From Armatimonadota bacterium (GTDB lineage Bacteria > Armatimonadota > Fimbriimonadia > Fimbriimonadales > Fimbriimonadaceae), in contig JAEURN010000001.1 in NCBI GenBank assembly GCA_016789105.1, forward strand, positions 1 to 64,000: a DNA stretch of 64,000 bases. Reading direction: 5' to 3'. Under the pieces are notes generated by a model. The model was given only the letters and a program-made list of their open reading frames with translations, was not told the origin of the DNA and did no database searches. The position numbers were made by a program, and so were the translations under genes. This document shows, in pieces, positions 42,612 to 50,714 of the stretch; positions within the stretch are counted from its first letter, which is position 1, and every line of letters begins with the position of its first letter.

Positions 42612-43970
42612 ATGGCCCTGCGTCTCCCTACCCTCGTCATCGTCGGCCGGCCCAACGTCGGCAAGAGCACGATGTTCAACCGCCTCATCGGCTACCGGTT
42701 GGCGGTTGTGGAAGACACGCCGGGCGTCACCCGCGACCGGATCTATGCCGAATCGCAATGGAAGGGCTGGAAGTACCGTGTGGTCGATACCGGCGGAATC
42801 TTGTTTGGCGACGAGGATCCCCTCGTCGACCAGATCCGGACCCAGGCGGAAGTCGCCATGGCCGAGGCCGATGTCGTGCTGTTCGTCACCGATTCGGTCG
42901 ATGGCGTCCACCCGGCCGATTGGGCTCTGGCCGAATACCTTCGGGGGTTCAAACGCCCGGTCTACCTGGTCGTCAACAAAGCCGACAACCAAGAACGGGT
43001 GGATGCCAGCCCCGAGTTCTATAGCCTCGGCGTCGGCGAGGATGTCTTCCCCGTATCGGCCCTGCAAGACAAAGGGTTCGACAAACTGCTCTCCCATGTG
43101 TTCGAAGGGCTCGCCAAACATGTGGATCCCAACGAAGAGCCCGTCGACGAACTGCGGCTGGCCATCATCGGCCGCCCCAATGTCGGCAAATCCAGCATGC
43201 TCAACGCGTTCAGCGGCGAACAGCGCGCCATCGTCAGCGACATCCCTGGCACGACTCGCGACGCCATCGACTCAGTTGTTGAATATAAGGGCAGAACCAT
43301 CCGCCTCATCGACACCGCTGGGATCCGCCGGCGCGGCAAGGTGCAAGGGAGCATCGAGTTCTACATGGTCTTGCGCGCCCAAAGGGCCCTGGAACGCGCC
43401 GAATGCGCCCTCGTCGTCATTGATGGCCAAGAAGGCCTGACCGACGGCGACAAGCGCGTGGCCAAGATGTCGCTGGAAATGGGCAAACCGCTCGTCATCG
43501 CCGTCAACAAGTGGGATCTCATCGAACCGCCGACCGGCCAGCTCGGCAAAACCACCGAGGCAAAAAAGGAGTTCACCCGGCAAATCCGGGCCGAAATCCC
43601 TGAGATGGACTATGCCGTCATCCGGTTCACAAGCGCCCAAGAGGCCAGCGGCATGGACGGCGTGATGAAGGCCGTCTTCACCGCCGTCGACAATTGGAAG
43701 TTCCGGGCCCCAACCGGCCCCCTCAACCGGCTGATCCAAGATGCGCAGTTCGATAAGCCCCTCACCCGCAAAGGCCAGCCGTTCAAAATCAAGTTCGCCA
43801 CCCAAGCCGAATCAATGCCACCCACGTTCGTACTCTTCTGCAACAACCCCGATCTGTTCCACTTCAGCTATCAAAGATATATCGAAAACCAGCTCCGCAA
43901 GAAGTTCCCCCTGCCCGGCACCCCCATCCGCATCGTCTCCCGCAAATCGGGCGAAGACCGGGAAGATTAG
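42612..43970 (+). CDS. der: Ribosome biogenesis GTPase Der (EngA)
   Basis: 452 residues from ATG 42612. Two tandem G domains: first GRPNVGKST, DTPGVTRDR, DTGG, NKAD; second GRPNVGKSS, DIPGTTRDA, DTAGIRRRGKV, NKWD. The C-terminal KH-like domain (LNRLIQDAQFDKPLTRKGQPFKIKFATQAESMPPTFVLFCNNPDLFHFSYQRYIENQLRK) is complete. It is essential for 50S assembly. It is transcribed divergently from the PagL-like gene. Confidence 0.97.
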   Translation: MALRLPTLVIVGRPNVGKSTMFNRLIGYRLAVVEDTPGVTRDRIYAESQWKGWKYRVVDTGGILFGDEDPLVDQIRTQAEVAMAEADVVLFVTDSVDGVHPADWALAEYLRGFKRPVYLVVNKADNQERVDASPEFYSLGVGEDVFPVSALQDKGFDKLLSHVFEGLAKHVDPNEEPVDELRLAIIGRPNVGKSSMLNAFSGEQRAIVSDIPGTTRDAIDSVVEYKGRTIRLIDTAGIRRRGKVQGSIEFYMVLRAQRALERAECALVVIDGQEGLTDGDKRVAKMSLEMGKPLVIAVNKWDLIEPPTGQLGKTTEAKKEFTRQIRAEIPEMDYAVIRFTSAQEASGMDGVMKAVFTAVDNWKFRAPTGPLNRLIQDAQFDKPLTRKGQPFKIKFATQAESMPPTFVLFCNNPDLFHFSYQRYIENQLRKKFPLPGTPIRIVSRKSGEDRED

Positions 43971-44032
43971 CGGACTCCCGCGCCGCCTGGGCTAGGCAAC
44001 TACCCCCGGCTCGGATATACTTCCCCCGGTCG

Positions 44033-44109
44033 CGGGGCGTGGCTCAGCTTGGTAGAGCACCTGCTTTGGGAGCAGGGGGTCGCAGGTTCGAATCCTGTCG
44101 CCCCGACCA
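44033..44109 (+). tRNA. tRNA-Pro (anticodon TGG)
   Basis: Acceptor CGGGGCG (44033-44039) pairs with CGCCCCG (44099-44105), then A and encoded CCA. The anticodon stem CCTGC/GCAGG holds the loop TTTGGGA, giving anticodon UGG (codon CCA and, by wobble, other Pro codons). D loop CTTGGTAG and T loop TTCGAAT are normal. Confidence 0.97.
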
Positions 44110-44153
44110 TTTTCCACTGTCATTCTGATATCCTCTCCAGCACAGGATCGCCT

Positions 44154-45479
44154 GTGCAACTCTCCCGACGCCAACTCCTCCAATCCGCTTTGGCCGCCCA
44201 TCCCGTGGCCCGTATGCTCATGTCAATTTCCCCCAACCAAGACCGCACCCTGCCCCGGATTGCCAAGTTCGAAAAACTCGCCTTCGGCATTTTTGTCCAC
44301 TTCGGGCTCTATAGCTTGCTCCAAAAGGGGGAATGGGCAATGCACTTGCACAACATCCCCCGCGATGAATACATGAAGCTGATGGACAAGTGGGAAATGC
44401 CGGATTTCAGCGGCCGCAAGCTGGCCCAACTGGCCAAAAGCGCTGGCGCAAAATACATCACCCTCACCAGCCGCCACCACGATGGGTTCAGCCTCTATGA
44501 TTCGCACGGCCTGGATCCTTGGGATGTGACCAAAACCCCCGCCGGTCGGGATATCGTCCGCGAATTCGTCGACGGGTGCCGGGCCGAGGGCATCGTGCCC
44601 TGCCTCTACCACACCACCCTGGATTGGTCAGACCCTCGGTTTGAGAACGACTGGAAAGGCTATCAGCAGTACCTGCGCGACTCGGTCGAAATCATCTGCT
44701 CAAACTATGGCCCACTCGGTACTGTGTGGTTCGATGGGAATTGGTCACGGCCCGATGCCGATTGGGAACTCGACGCCCTCTATTCAATGGTTCGAAAACA
44801 CCAACCTGAAGCCCTAATCATTAACAACACCGGGATCGGCGAAGAAGGCAAACTCGTTCACCCGGAGATCGATGCGGTGACGTTCGAAAGGGGGCACGCC
44901 GAACGCCCCAAGATCGCCGAAGGCGAAAAGGTGTACACCGGCGAGATGTGCATGACCTCCAACTACCATTGGGGGTCGGCCGGACGCGATTACAACATGA
45001 TCAGCCCAGCGACGGTGATCGAATACCTCTGCCGTACCCGCCACGCCGGGGCCAACTTCCTCATGAACCTTGGCCCAACCAAAACCGGGGCGTTGCCCGA
45101 ATACGAAACGGCGCTGTTCCACCTAGTGGGCGAATGGGTCAGGCTGTTTGGCGGCGATGACAACCCCATCTACCTGAGGAACCTGGACCCCATCGAAGGC
45201 GAAGGGGGCGACTTTGGCGTGCGGAATGGAGACGACGCCTATCTGTTCGTCTTCGACCTCACCGCCACCGCCGACCCCCGCGCCAGCGGGACAACGGCCC
45301 GGGGAACCGTCCCGCGCACATTCAAAAACCCTGGCGGTCCGTACAATCGCGCTGTATGGATGGACTCCGGGCAGGAACTAAAAATCGATCAGGACGGTGG
45401 CTCGCTCACCCTCCACCCCACCGGCTACCCCTATGGGACGAACACGGTTGTGCGGGTTGCCAAACTTGTCCGGGCGTGA
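44154..45479 (+). CDS. Alpha-L-fucosidase (GH29)
   Basis: 441 residues from GTG 44154; the frame opens inside tRNA-Pro, so an upstream start is excluded. The N-terminus has a twin-arginine-like SRRQLLQSALAA, but its hydrophobic part is short, so export is uncertain; ATG 44217 is an alternative cytoplasmic start. GH29 traits: GIFVHFGLYS, HHDGFSLYDS, the nucleophile Asp in VWFDGNW, and NFLMNLGPTKTGALPE. A beta-sandwich C-terminal domain follows. It cleaves alpha-linked fucose from glycans. It has no adjacent sugar-use genes except the MFS carrier 4.6 kb away. Confidence 0.9.
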   Translation: MQLSRRQLLQSALAAHPVARMLMSISPNQDRTLPRIAKFEKLAFGIFVHFGLYSLLQKGEWAMHLHNIPRDEYMKLMDKWEMPDFSGRKLAQLAKSAGAKYITLTSRHHDGFSLYDSHGLDPWDVTKTPAGRDIVREFVDGCRAEGIVPCLYHTTLDWSDPRFENDWKGYQQYLRDSVEIICSNYGPLGTVWFDGNWSRPDADWELDALYSMVRKHQPEALIINNTGIGEEGKLVHPEIDAVTFERGHAERPKIAEGEKVYTGEMCMTSNYHWGSAGRDYNMISPATVIEYLCRTRHAGANFLMNLGPTKTGALPEYETALFHLVGEWVRLFGGDDNPIYLRNLDPIEGEGGDFGVRNGDDAYLFVFDLTATADPRASGTTARGTVPRTFKNPGGPYNRAVWMDSGQELKIDQDGGSLTLHPTGYPYGTNTVVRVAKLVRA

Positions 45480-45523
45480 AACCCTTCACGTCTGGCAACA
45501 CAGAATCCACGGTGGAGTTTGGT

Positions 45524-45871
45524 CTAGTGGACGTGCCCAGCTTCGTTAACAAACCCCACGATGGTGATTCCAACCACAAGGGCGGCCACAAACCACATGG
45601 CCCCGATCGCGGCCTTACGCTTGGCATGCGCTTCAGAAGTGCAAGTCCCGCAATCGTGGAAGGCATGTGGTTTTTTGTAAGCACCCCAAAAACCCACTCC
45701 CAAACTCATGGCGCTCATCGCCAAAAACAAACCGCGATACGGTTCAAGGTGTTCGGCCCATCCTGCCCCACCGCTCAGCCCGCCAAAGGCAAACAAAGCC
45801 GTCGGCCCACAGCACGGGACATGGGCAAGCAATGCAAGCAACGCCGACCCAACCCCTGCTTTTGCAATCAT
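45524..45871 (-). CDS. MerT-like membrane protein (putative heavy-metal transporter)
   Basis: 115 residues from ATG 45871; ATG 45889 is in frame but lies inside a palindrome and upstream of the -10 box, so the inner start is preferred. Three hydrophobic segments: GVGSALLALLAHVPCCGPTAL with a vicinal CCGP, LFLAMSAMSLGVGFWGAY, and AMWFVAALVVGITIVGF. The first Cys pair in a membrane helix and LEPYRGLF recall MerT/MerC. A cytoplasmic loop has CGTC plus several His. Mercury or another thiophilic metal is an inference. Confidence 0.7.
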   Translation of the reverse strand: MIAKAGVGSALLALLAHVPCCGPTALFAFGGLSGGAGWAEHLEPYRGLFLAMSAMSLGVGFWGAYKKPHAFHDCGTCTSEAHAKRKAAIGAMWFVAALVVGITIVGFVNEAGHVH

Positions 45872-45872
45872 A

Positions 45873-45889
45873 ATGCAATTATATTGCAT
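45873..45889 (-). promoter_or_regulatory. Palindrome with embedded TATAAT at the MerT-like start
   Basis: ATGCAAT (45873-45879), a 3-base centre, and ATTGCAT (45883-45889) form a perfect inverted repeat. On the minus strand a consensus TATAAT (45883-45878) lies within it, 6 bases before ATG 45871. A repressor bound here would block RNA polymerase, as with ArsR/SmtB-type metal sensors; no regulator gene is adjacent. Confidence 0.6.
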
Positions 45890-45909
45890 CCAAGCCTGAA
45901 AACATAGGC

Positions 45910-48144
45910 CTAAAAACCAAATCCGCCCGATCCGCCGCCAAAACGCTGACCCCGACGACCAAATCCAAAGTCGCTGCCAAACGGCAGGGCCTTGATCCGG
46001 ATGAAGAACGCGATCTGTCGCCCGCTCCGGAACCCGCTCCGGAAGTCCGTCAACTCCAGAACCGCTTCAACACAGTGGAGGTCGTATCGGAAAGAGTATT
46101 GCTGGGCCTCCATCTGCTTGGTGTAGCCGTTGTAAAAAAGGATCGCGTCCGTCGTCAGCTGGCCAAATCGAAACCCTTCGACTTGGAGGCTGGCCGCCCC
46201 CCAAACCGCGCGGCTCCCGTCATAGCGAACGCTCGCCGCCACCCCGGTTCCCCAAAGGTTGAACTTGGAATCCGCACGGAAAATCCCCCAGTTTCGGTTA
46301 AAGGTGTCGTAATTGGCCGCAAGCTGGAAACTGCTCTCTTTGCCCCGGTACTGAGTGCCCAACGAGACGATTTGCCAAGGGGTCTGTTGCCGCTCAATCG
46401 CCAAAACGTCGTAACCGGTTGAGAGCGTGGAACGCCACCCTTTGCCATGGTTGACGTCTGCCCCAAACTGGAAGGCGTCGTTTTGGCCGGCCAAATCAAT
46501 GGCGAGGGGCGTAAACCCGAACTGCTTCTGATTGCGGTAACTGAGCCGAACCGACGAATTCCCCCCAAAGCTCCAGCGGAGGGTGCCCCCATAGCCCAGC
46601 TGGTATTGGGCGGTGTCGTCACTGTAAACCCCTTGGCTGTAAAGCCCGTTCGTATCCAGGGTCAATTGCGATCCAAGCTTGTCGCTCCGGTTCAGATCGC
46701 TGAGAAAAGTCATCCTGGTGATCCTGTCCCCTCCCAGGTTGCTTAGTTCGCCGATGCTGGTTTCGAATCGGAAGGGCCACGAGGCGCCGATACCCCCGCC
46801 AAACAACCGCCGGGAATCCGACCTGAGAGTCAAGAGAGGCGTTCGGTCGCTGGCTGCGCTAAAACTCTGCGATTGGCCGACCGGCACTGACCGCTGGTAA
46901 AGCAGGTCGGCACTCAGGGACCGCAATTCTTGTTGGGCGTTGAACCTCAGGTCGACCCGTTCGCTCTCGCTCAGCACCAAGCCGGAATTGCTGCTGCTCG
47001 AATCTGACCAGGTGGCGCTGAAGTTCGTCCGGGTTCCCGGGCCGAATGTCCGCGTGTCACCGGCAGAAAAACTTTGCGACACGCTACCAAAGGCACCCGT
47101 GTTGCTGGAGTTGCGCGTGTAACCCAGCGTCGTGTTCCCGGTCCGGCTTGGCACCGTCAGCTGCGCCCGGCCGTTGAAAATTGTCGTGTCGGGCGCCGTC
47201 AAATAGTTGTTGCTTTGCTGGCGGGCGTCGATGTCCAAGCGGGAAGCCCCAAACCGTTGCGCATGCTTCCAGTTCGCCACAACGGTGTCGGTTTGCCCAG
47301 TGAGTGTGTAGGCGCCGATTGAACCAAGCAAGTTTCGGGAGTCATAGTTGTACTCTCCTCCGAGCCCCAGACCAAGCTTCGTCATGTAGTCGGCTCGGGT
47401 TTCCCAAGTGTCCTCACCATGGAGCGGCGTGATGAAGCGGGACTTGACGTAATACCCTTCGTCCGGCGATTGCCCAAACTCCGGCAAGTAGCGGGGGCGG
47501 TCGTCCACCAATGGGATGTACAGGTAAGGCAACCCGATCACCCTTTTGCCAAAAACCTCCAGTCCAAAATGCCGCAGAACCAGCTTTTTCCCTTGCTCAA
47601 TCTCAACATCCCGCGCATCGAACGAGAAATGAGGGTGGTCAAGATCGCAGGGCGTAATCGTCCCATCCACCGTGTGGAAGTGCGGCTGGCGCATTTGCAC
47701 CTTGCCGCCTGTGACATAAAATGGGCCTGTCGTCTGCCCCTGGATCCGGGCGGGCGTCACCACCGCTTTGGCCCCCAACAGCTCATACACTTTCGCCTTG
47801 AAATCGACCCGGACATCCTGGCCTTCGACGCGATCTCCTTCGCCAGTCAACAACCCATTCCCGTGTAACTCAAAAACCTGGGTGTCGAGATTGCCTTTGA
47901 TTTGGTCAGCCTTTAGCGTGTAACCTTCATATTCGATCTCAACATTTCCTTCCAAAAGGACGTCTTGACCCGAACGGCTCGCCTTGTCGGCCGAGACGAT
48001 TTTGAGCGGTTTGCTTTTTGACGCCGAGGCGGGGGGCAAAACACCTTGTTGCGGCTGCTCTTGCACCGTCAGGGGCAGGCTGGGGCCGTCAGCCCATGCA
48101 GTGAAAAACATAAATAACAACAAGATAAACCAGCAAATCTTCAA
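45910..48144 (-). CDS. lptD: LPS-assembly protein LptD
   Basis: 744 residues from TTG 48144, which overlaps the permease stop (TTGA). A signal peptide (LKICWFILLLFMFFTAWA) precedes an OstA/LptA-like jellyroll at residues of roughly 45-190 (LKIVSADKASRSGQDVLLEGNVEIEYEGYTLKADQI). A long beta-barrel with alternating polar/hydrophobic strands and a Gly/Phe-rich end with a terminal Phe follows. A Cys in DGTITPCDLDHPHF may form disulfides. LptD inserts LPS into the outer leaflet. It is shorter on the periplasmic side than E. coli LptD. Confidence 0.87.
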   Translation of the reverse strand: MKICWFILLLFMFFTAWADGPSLPLTVQEQPQQGVLPPASASKSKPLKIVSADKASRSGQDVLLEGNVEIEYEGYTLKADQIKGNLDTQVFELHGNGLLTGEGDRVEGQDVRVDFKAKVYELLGAKAVVTPARIQGQTTGPFYVTGGKVQMRQPHFHTVDGTITPCDLDHPHFSFDARDVEIEQGKKLVLRHFGLEVFGKRVIGLPYLYIPLVDDRPRYLPEFGQSPDEGYYVKSRFITPLHGEDTWETRADYMTKLGLGLGGEYNYDSRNLLGSIGAYTLTGQTDTVVANWKHAQRFGASRLDIDARQQSNNYLTAPDTTIFNGRAQLTVPSRTGNTTLGYTRNSSNTGAFGSVSQSFSAGDTRTFGPGTRTNFSATWSDSSSSNSGLVLSESERVDLRFNAQQELRSLSADLLYQRSVPVGQSQSFSAASDRTPLLTLRSDSRRLFGGGIGASWPFRFETSIGELSNLGGDRITRMTFLSDLNRSDKLGSQLTLDTNGLYSQGVYSDDTAQYQLGYGGTLRWSFGGNSSVRLSYRNQKQFGFTPLAIDLAGQNDAFQFGADVNHGKGWRSTLSTGYDVLAIERQQTPWQIVSLGTQYRGKESSFQLAANYDTFNRNWGIFRADSKFNLWGTGVAASVRYDGSRAVWGAASLQVEGFRFGQLTTDAILFYNGYTKQMEAQQYSFRYDLHCVEAVLELTDFRSGFRSGRQIAFFIRIKALPFGSDFGFGRRGQRFGGGSGGFGF

Positions 48145-49214
48145 CTCAGTCTCCAGCTTGCCAAAGCCGTGACGGCGCAAATCAACACAAACGGGAGCCA
48201 AGCCGCGCCAACCGGTGGAAGCCAACCGATCCGCCCGACGATTTCAGAAGACATCACCTGGACATTAAAATAAAGCCACACGATTACCAAGCTGATCAAA
48301 AATCCTTGGAACGCGCTCCCTCGGCGGAACCGGATGGCCAAGATCCCCCCCATCACCGCGAATCCCAGGCAGGTTGCCGCCCCGGCAAAACGGGAATAAA
48401 ACTCCACCTCCGTGCTCCGAACGATGCGGTTGACCTTTTTCATCGCCTGGATGTCGGACCACAACTGCGCATTGGAACGCTCGTTTTGGGTTGCATCACG
48501 GAAGAAGTCACTCAAAGAGATCCGCTGGTTGATCGTCATCGATTTCACCCGATTCACCATGATCAGGCTCTCTCCTTCGATGATCCGGACAACCGGGTTT
48601 TCAAACGTCCATACCCCCTTGGAATACCGGCCAGAGGGAGCCGAATAAAAATAGACCTGGCCCGGCTTGGGCCGTTCGTAAAGGAGGATGTCCTTCAATT
48701 CAAGGTCGTCGTCGCCCACTTGCCTCACGGAGCCGATGTTGGCTGAATAAGGAGGCAGGTTGATGGACTGGTTTTGTTCGATCCGGCTGATCCGGGCCCT
48801 TATCCCAAATTCCATCACCAGACGCTGGTATTCCCGCCCCGCCCAAGGGGTGACTTTGTCAGAGTTGTAGAGGCTGAGCCCGGAATAAGCCGCCCCGACC
48901 ACGGCAACCGGCAACAAAATCCGGCTGATGGAGATCCCCGCCGCCCGCATGGCCGTGATCTCCCCCTCCCGAGCCAGCCGGGAAATCGCCAATGAGCTGC
49001 CAAACGTCACGCCCATCGGAAAGATCAACTGGTACCACTTTGGGGCCGAAAGTAGGGCAAATTTGAGGATCGCTTCCCGGGGGATTGAACTCACGTCAAT
49101 CTCTTTGAAAAGCCAGATCAACTCATTTGTAACAAACAAAAAGCCGATGACGAGTGTCCCCGCGATCAAGGGGACAAGCATCTCCTTGAGGATGTAGAAG
49201 TCGAGCCGCTTCAC
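48141..49214 (-). CDS. lptG: LptF/LptG-type LPS transport permease
   Basis: 357 residues from GTG 49214 (VKRLDFYILKEMLVPLIAGTLVIGFLF), which overlaps the upstream stop (GTGA). It is a YjgP/YjgQ permease with six membrane helices, three on each side of a periplasmic jellyroll (IGSVRQVGDDDLELKDILLYERP, VRIIEGESLIMVNRVKSMTI). LPSLA-like family residues ALLSAPKWYQLIFPMGVTFGSSLAISRLAREGEITAMRAAGIS are visible. Together with LptB it extracts LPS from the inner membrane. Only one permease gene is in this window, so F or G cannot be told. Confidence 0.88.
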   Translation of the reverse strand: MKRLDFYILKEMLVPLIAGTLVIGFLFVTNELIWLFKEIDVSSIPREAILKFALLSAPKWYQLIFPMGVTFGSSLAISRLAREGEITAMRAAGISISRILLPVAVVGAAYSGLSLYNSDKVTPWAGREYQRLVMEFGIRARISRIEQNQSINLPPYSANIGSVRQVGDDDLELKDILLYERPKPGQVYFYSAPSGRYSKGVWTFENPVVRIIEGESLIMVNRVKSMTINQRISLSDFFRDATQNERSNAQLWSDIQAMKKVNRIVRSTEVEFYSRFAGAATCLGFAVMGGILAIRFRRGSAFQGFLISLVIVWLYFNVQVMSSEIVGRIGWLPPVGAAWLPFVLICAVTALASWRLS

Positions 49215-49993
49215 CCGCGGACCCCGCGCCAAGCAAGCATCCCGAACCCACCCAATGCGACCACCAAAGCGACGATCCCGGCAACAAGGCGGATCTCGGG
49301 CGTGACCTGCGAACTCCCCAAGAATGGCGCCGCCGCTACAGCGATGGCCAGCAACCCCCAAACCGAGAACAGCAGCGCCCAGGACGAGAACCCCACCCAG
49401 CGCCGGCGGGCCATTTCGAGCAGGAATTCGGCACCGCACTTGCGGCAGAAAAACTGCGCCGGCGAATTCCCGGTTCCACAGGCCAAGCAGGCGGTTTCCC
49501 GACGCAAAGGGATCTTGCCCAAATTCCGCTGCCACCCATCCAGGGTGCGGGTTTCCGATGGGAACAGGTCTTTGGGGCGTTCCCGGAGCGCACTTTCCAA
49601 CAGGGTAATCGCCGGGTGTTGCATCCCCATCCCGTAAAGGACTTCGCTCAGGCGGATCATGCCGTAAACGTCGTCCCGGTTGGCCCGCAGCCGGCCATAG
49701 ATGTCCTCGATCTGTTCAATGTCGATTTTGAACAGCATGTATTTGCGGTACGACTCATTTACCAGTGGGAAAAGGGCGACCGTGAGGACGGCAACCGTGA
49801 ACGGGATCCAAGCGATGCTGCGGTCTGGGGCAAAACTGGTTGAAATCCCAAGCCCGGCCGCCGCACCCAAGGCAATGATTCCGGTTCCGGTGTCCATATC
49901 CGCCATGACCATCCAGCTGATGACGGCATAAATCCAAATGCCGACCGGAACCCAAACCAAAAACGCCAGGATGAGCGGTGGGCTGATCTCCAT
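49211..49993 (-). CDS. Membrane protein with zinc ribbon, in the Lpt operon
   Basis: 260 residues from ATG 49993; earlier codons overlap the plsY region and are not needed. Two or three N-terminal membrane helices, a central helical part (FKIDIEQIEDIYGRLRANRDDVYGMIRLSEVLYGMG), a zinc ribbon with CLACG and FCRKCG, then two C-terminal helices. The central part with HPAITLLESALRERP looks TPR-like. No known family. It overlaps the LPS permease by 4 bases, so a role in envelope assembly is suspected. Confidence 0.65.
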   Translation of the reverse strand: MEISPPLILAFLVWVPVGIWIYAVISWMVMADMDTGTGIIALGAAAGLGISTSFAPDRSIAWIPFTVAVLTVALFPLVNESYRKYMLFKIDIEQIEDIYGRLRANRDDVYGMIRLSEVLYGMGMQHPAITLLESALRERPKDLFPSETRTLDGWQRNLGKIPLRRETACLACGTGNSPAQFFCRKCGAEFLLEMARRRWVGFSSWALLFSVWGLLAIAVAAAPFLGSSQVTPEIRLVAGIVALVVALGGFGMLAWRGVRG

Positions 49994-50018
49994 TGCAACA
50001 GGCGCACCCGGGACGGTG

Positions 50019-50714
50019 CTACTTCCCAGACGTATTATCGCCCCCATCCAGGTCGGATGGGGAGTCTCCGCCGGGAACCGGGTCGACTTTTTCCTGGCTG
50101 CCAAACGCAAATTGCTTCTCTTCGCCTTTCAAAAGCCGCTCGATGTTGGGCCGGTGCTTCCAAACAATCACCGCCGCCAACAAGGCGTAGACCGACCAAA
50201 AAAGCGGCGGGGGTGTGAAATAAAACCCGGCGGCAAGCAGGGTGGCTACCGCCACCAGGCTGGCCAGACTCACAATCCGGGTCAAGGCAAAGGCAACACC
50301 GAACCCAATGAGCACAGAGATCCCAACCGGCCACGCCGAACCCAAAAGCATTCCCAGACCCGTTGCAATCCCCTTGCCACCCCGGAACTTCAAGAACGGG
50401 CTGTACATGTGGCCAAGCATGGCCAGACCCCCGCAAATCAATCCAAAATCTTCGCTCCGGAATCCAAAGCCGAAAATCGGTCGGTCCACAATCATGCGGA
50501 AAACGAGCGCCGGGATAAGCCCCTTCAAAATGTCCATGGCCAGGCAAAACGCACCGGCTTTTTTCCCCAGCACCCGGCCGATGTTCGTGGCCCCGATGTT
50601 CCCACTGCCGACTTGGGTCACATCAATTCCCTGAGCCCTTCCCACAAGGTAGCCGACCGGGATCGACCCGGCAAAGAAGCTCACAACCGCCAAGACCCAC
50701 CCGTTGACCATCAC
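50019..50714 (-). CDS. plsY: Glycerol-3-phosphate acyltransferase PlsY
   Basis: 231 residues with five membrane helices. Conserved motifs are all visible: SIPVGYLVGR, the SGNIGATNIGRVLGKKAG loop, and GHMYSPFLKFRGGKGIATGLG. It uses acyl-phosphate to make lysophosphatidic acid, the first step of phospholipid synthesis. The C-terminal 35 residues are an added acidic tail (SQEKVDPVPGGDSPSD). Start ATG 50714 overlaps the glnE stop (ATGATG); ATG 50711 is equally possible. Confidence 0.95.
   Translation of the reverse strand: MMVNGWVLAVVSFFAGSIPVGYLVGRAQGIDVTQVGSGNIGATNIGRVLGKKAGAFCLAMDILKGLIPALVFRMIVDRPIFGFGFRSEDFGLICGGLAMLGHMYSPFLKFRGGKGIATGLGMLLGSAWPVGISVLIGFGVAFALTRIVSLASLVAVATLLAAGFYFTPPPLFWSVYALLAAVIVWKHRPNIERLLKGEEKQFAFGSQEKVDPVPGGDSPSDLDGGDNTSGK

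Noticed and set aside
44049-44153. 5' extension of the fucosidase frame into tRNA-Pro
   Set aside because: The start codon would lie within the tRNA gene; GTG 44154 with a Tat-like motif or ATG 44217 is more sensible.
45475-45490. CGTGAA/TTCACG hairpin at the fucosidase stop as terminator
   Set aside because: Only a 6-bp stem with no T tract; too weak to annotate.
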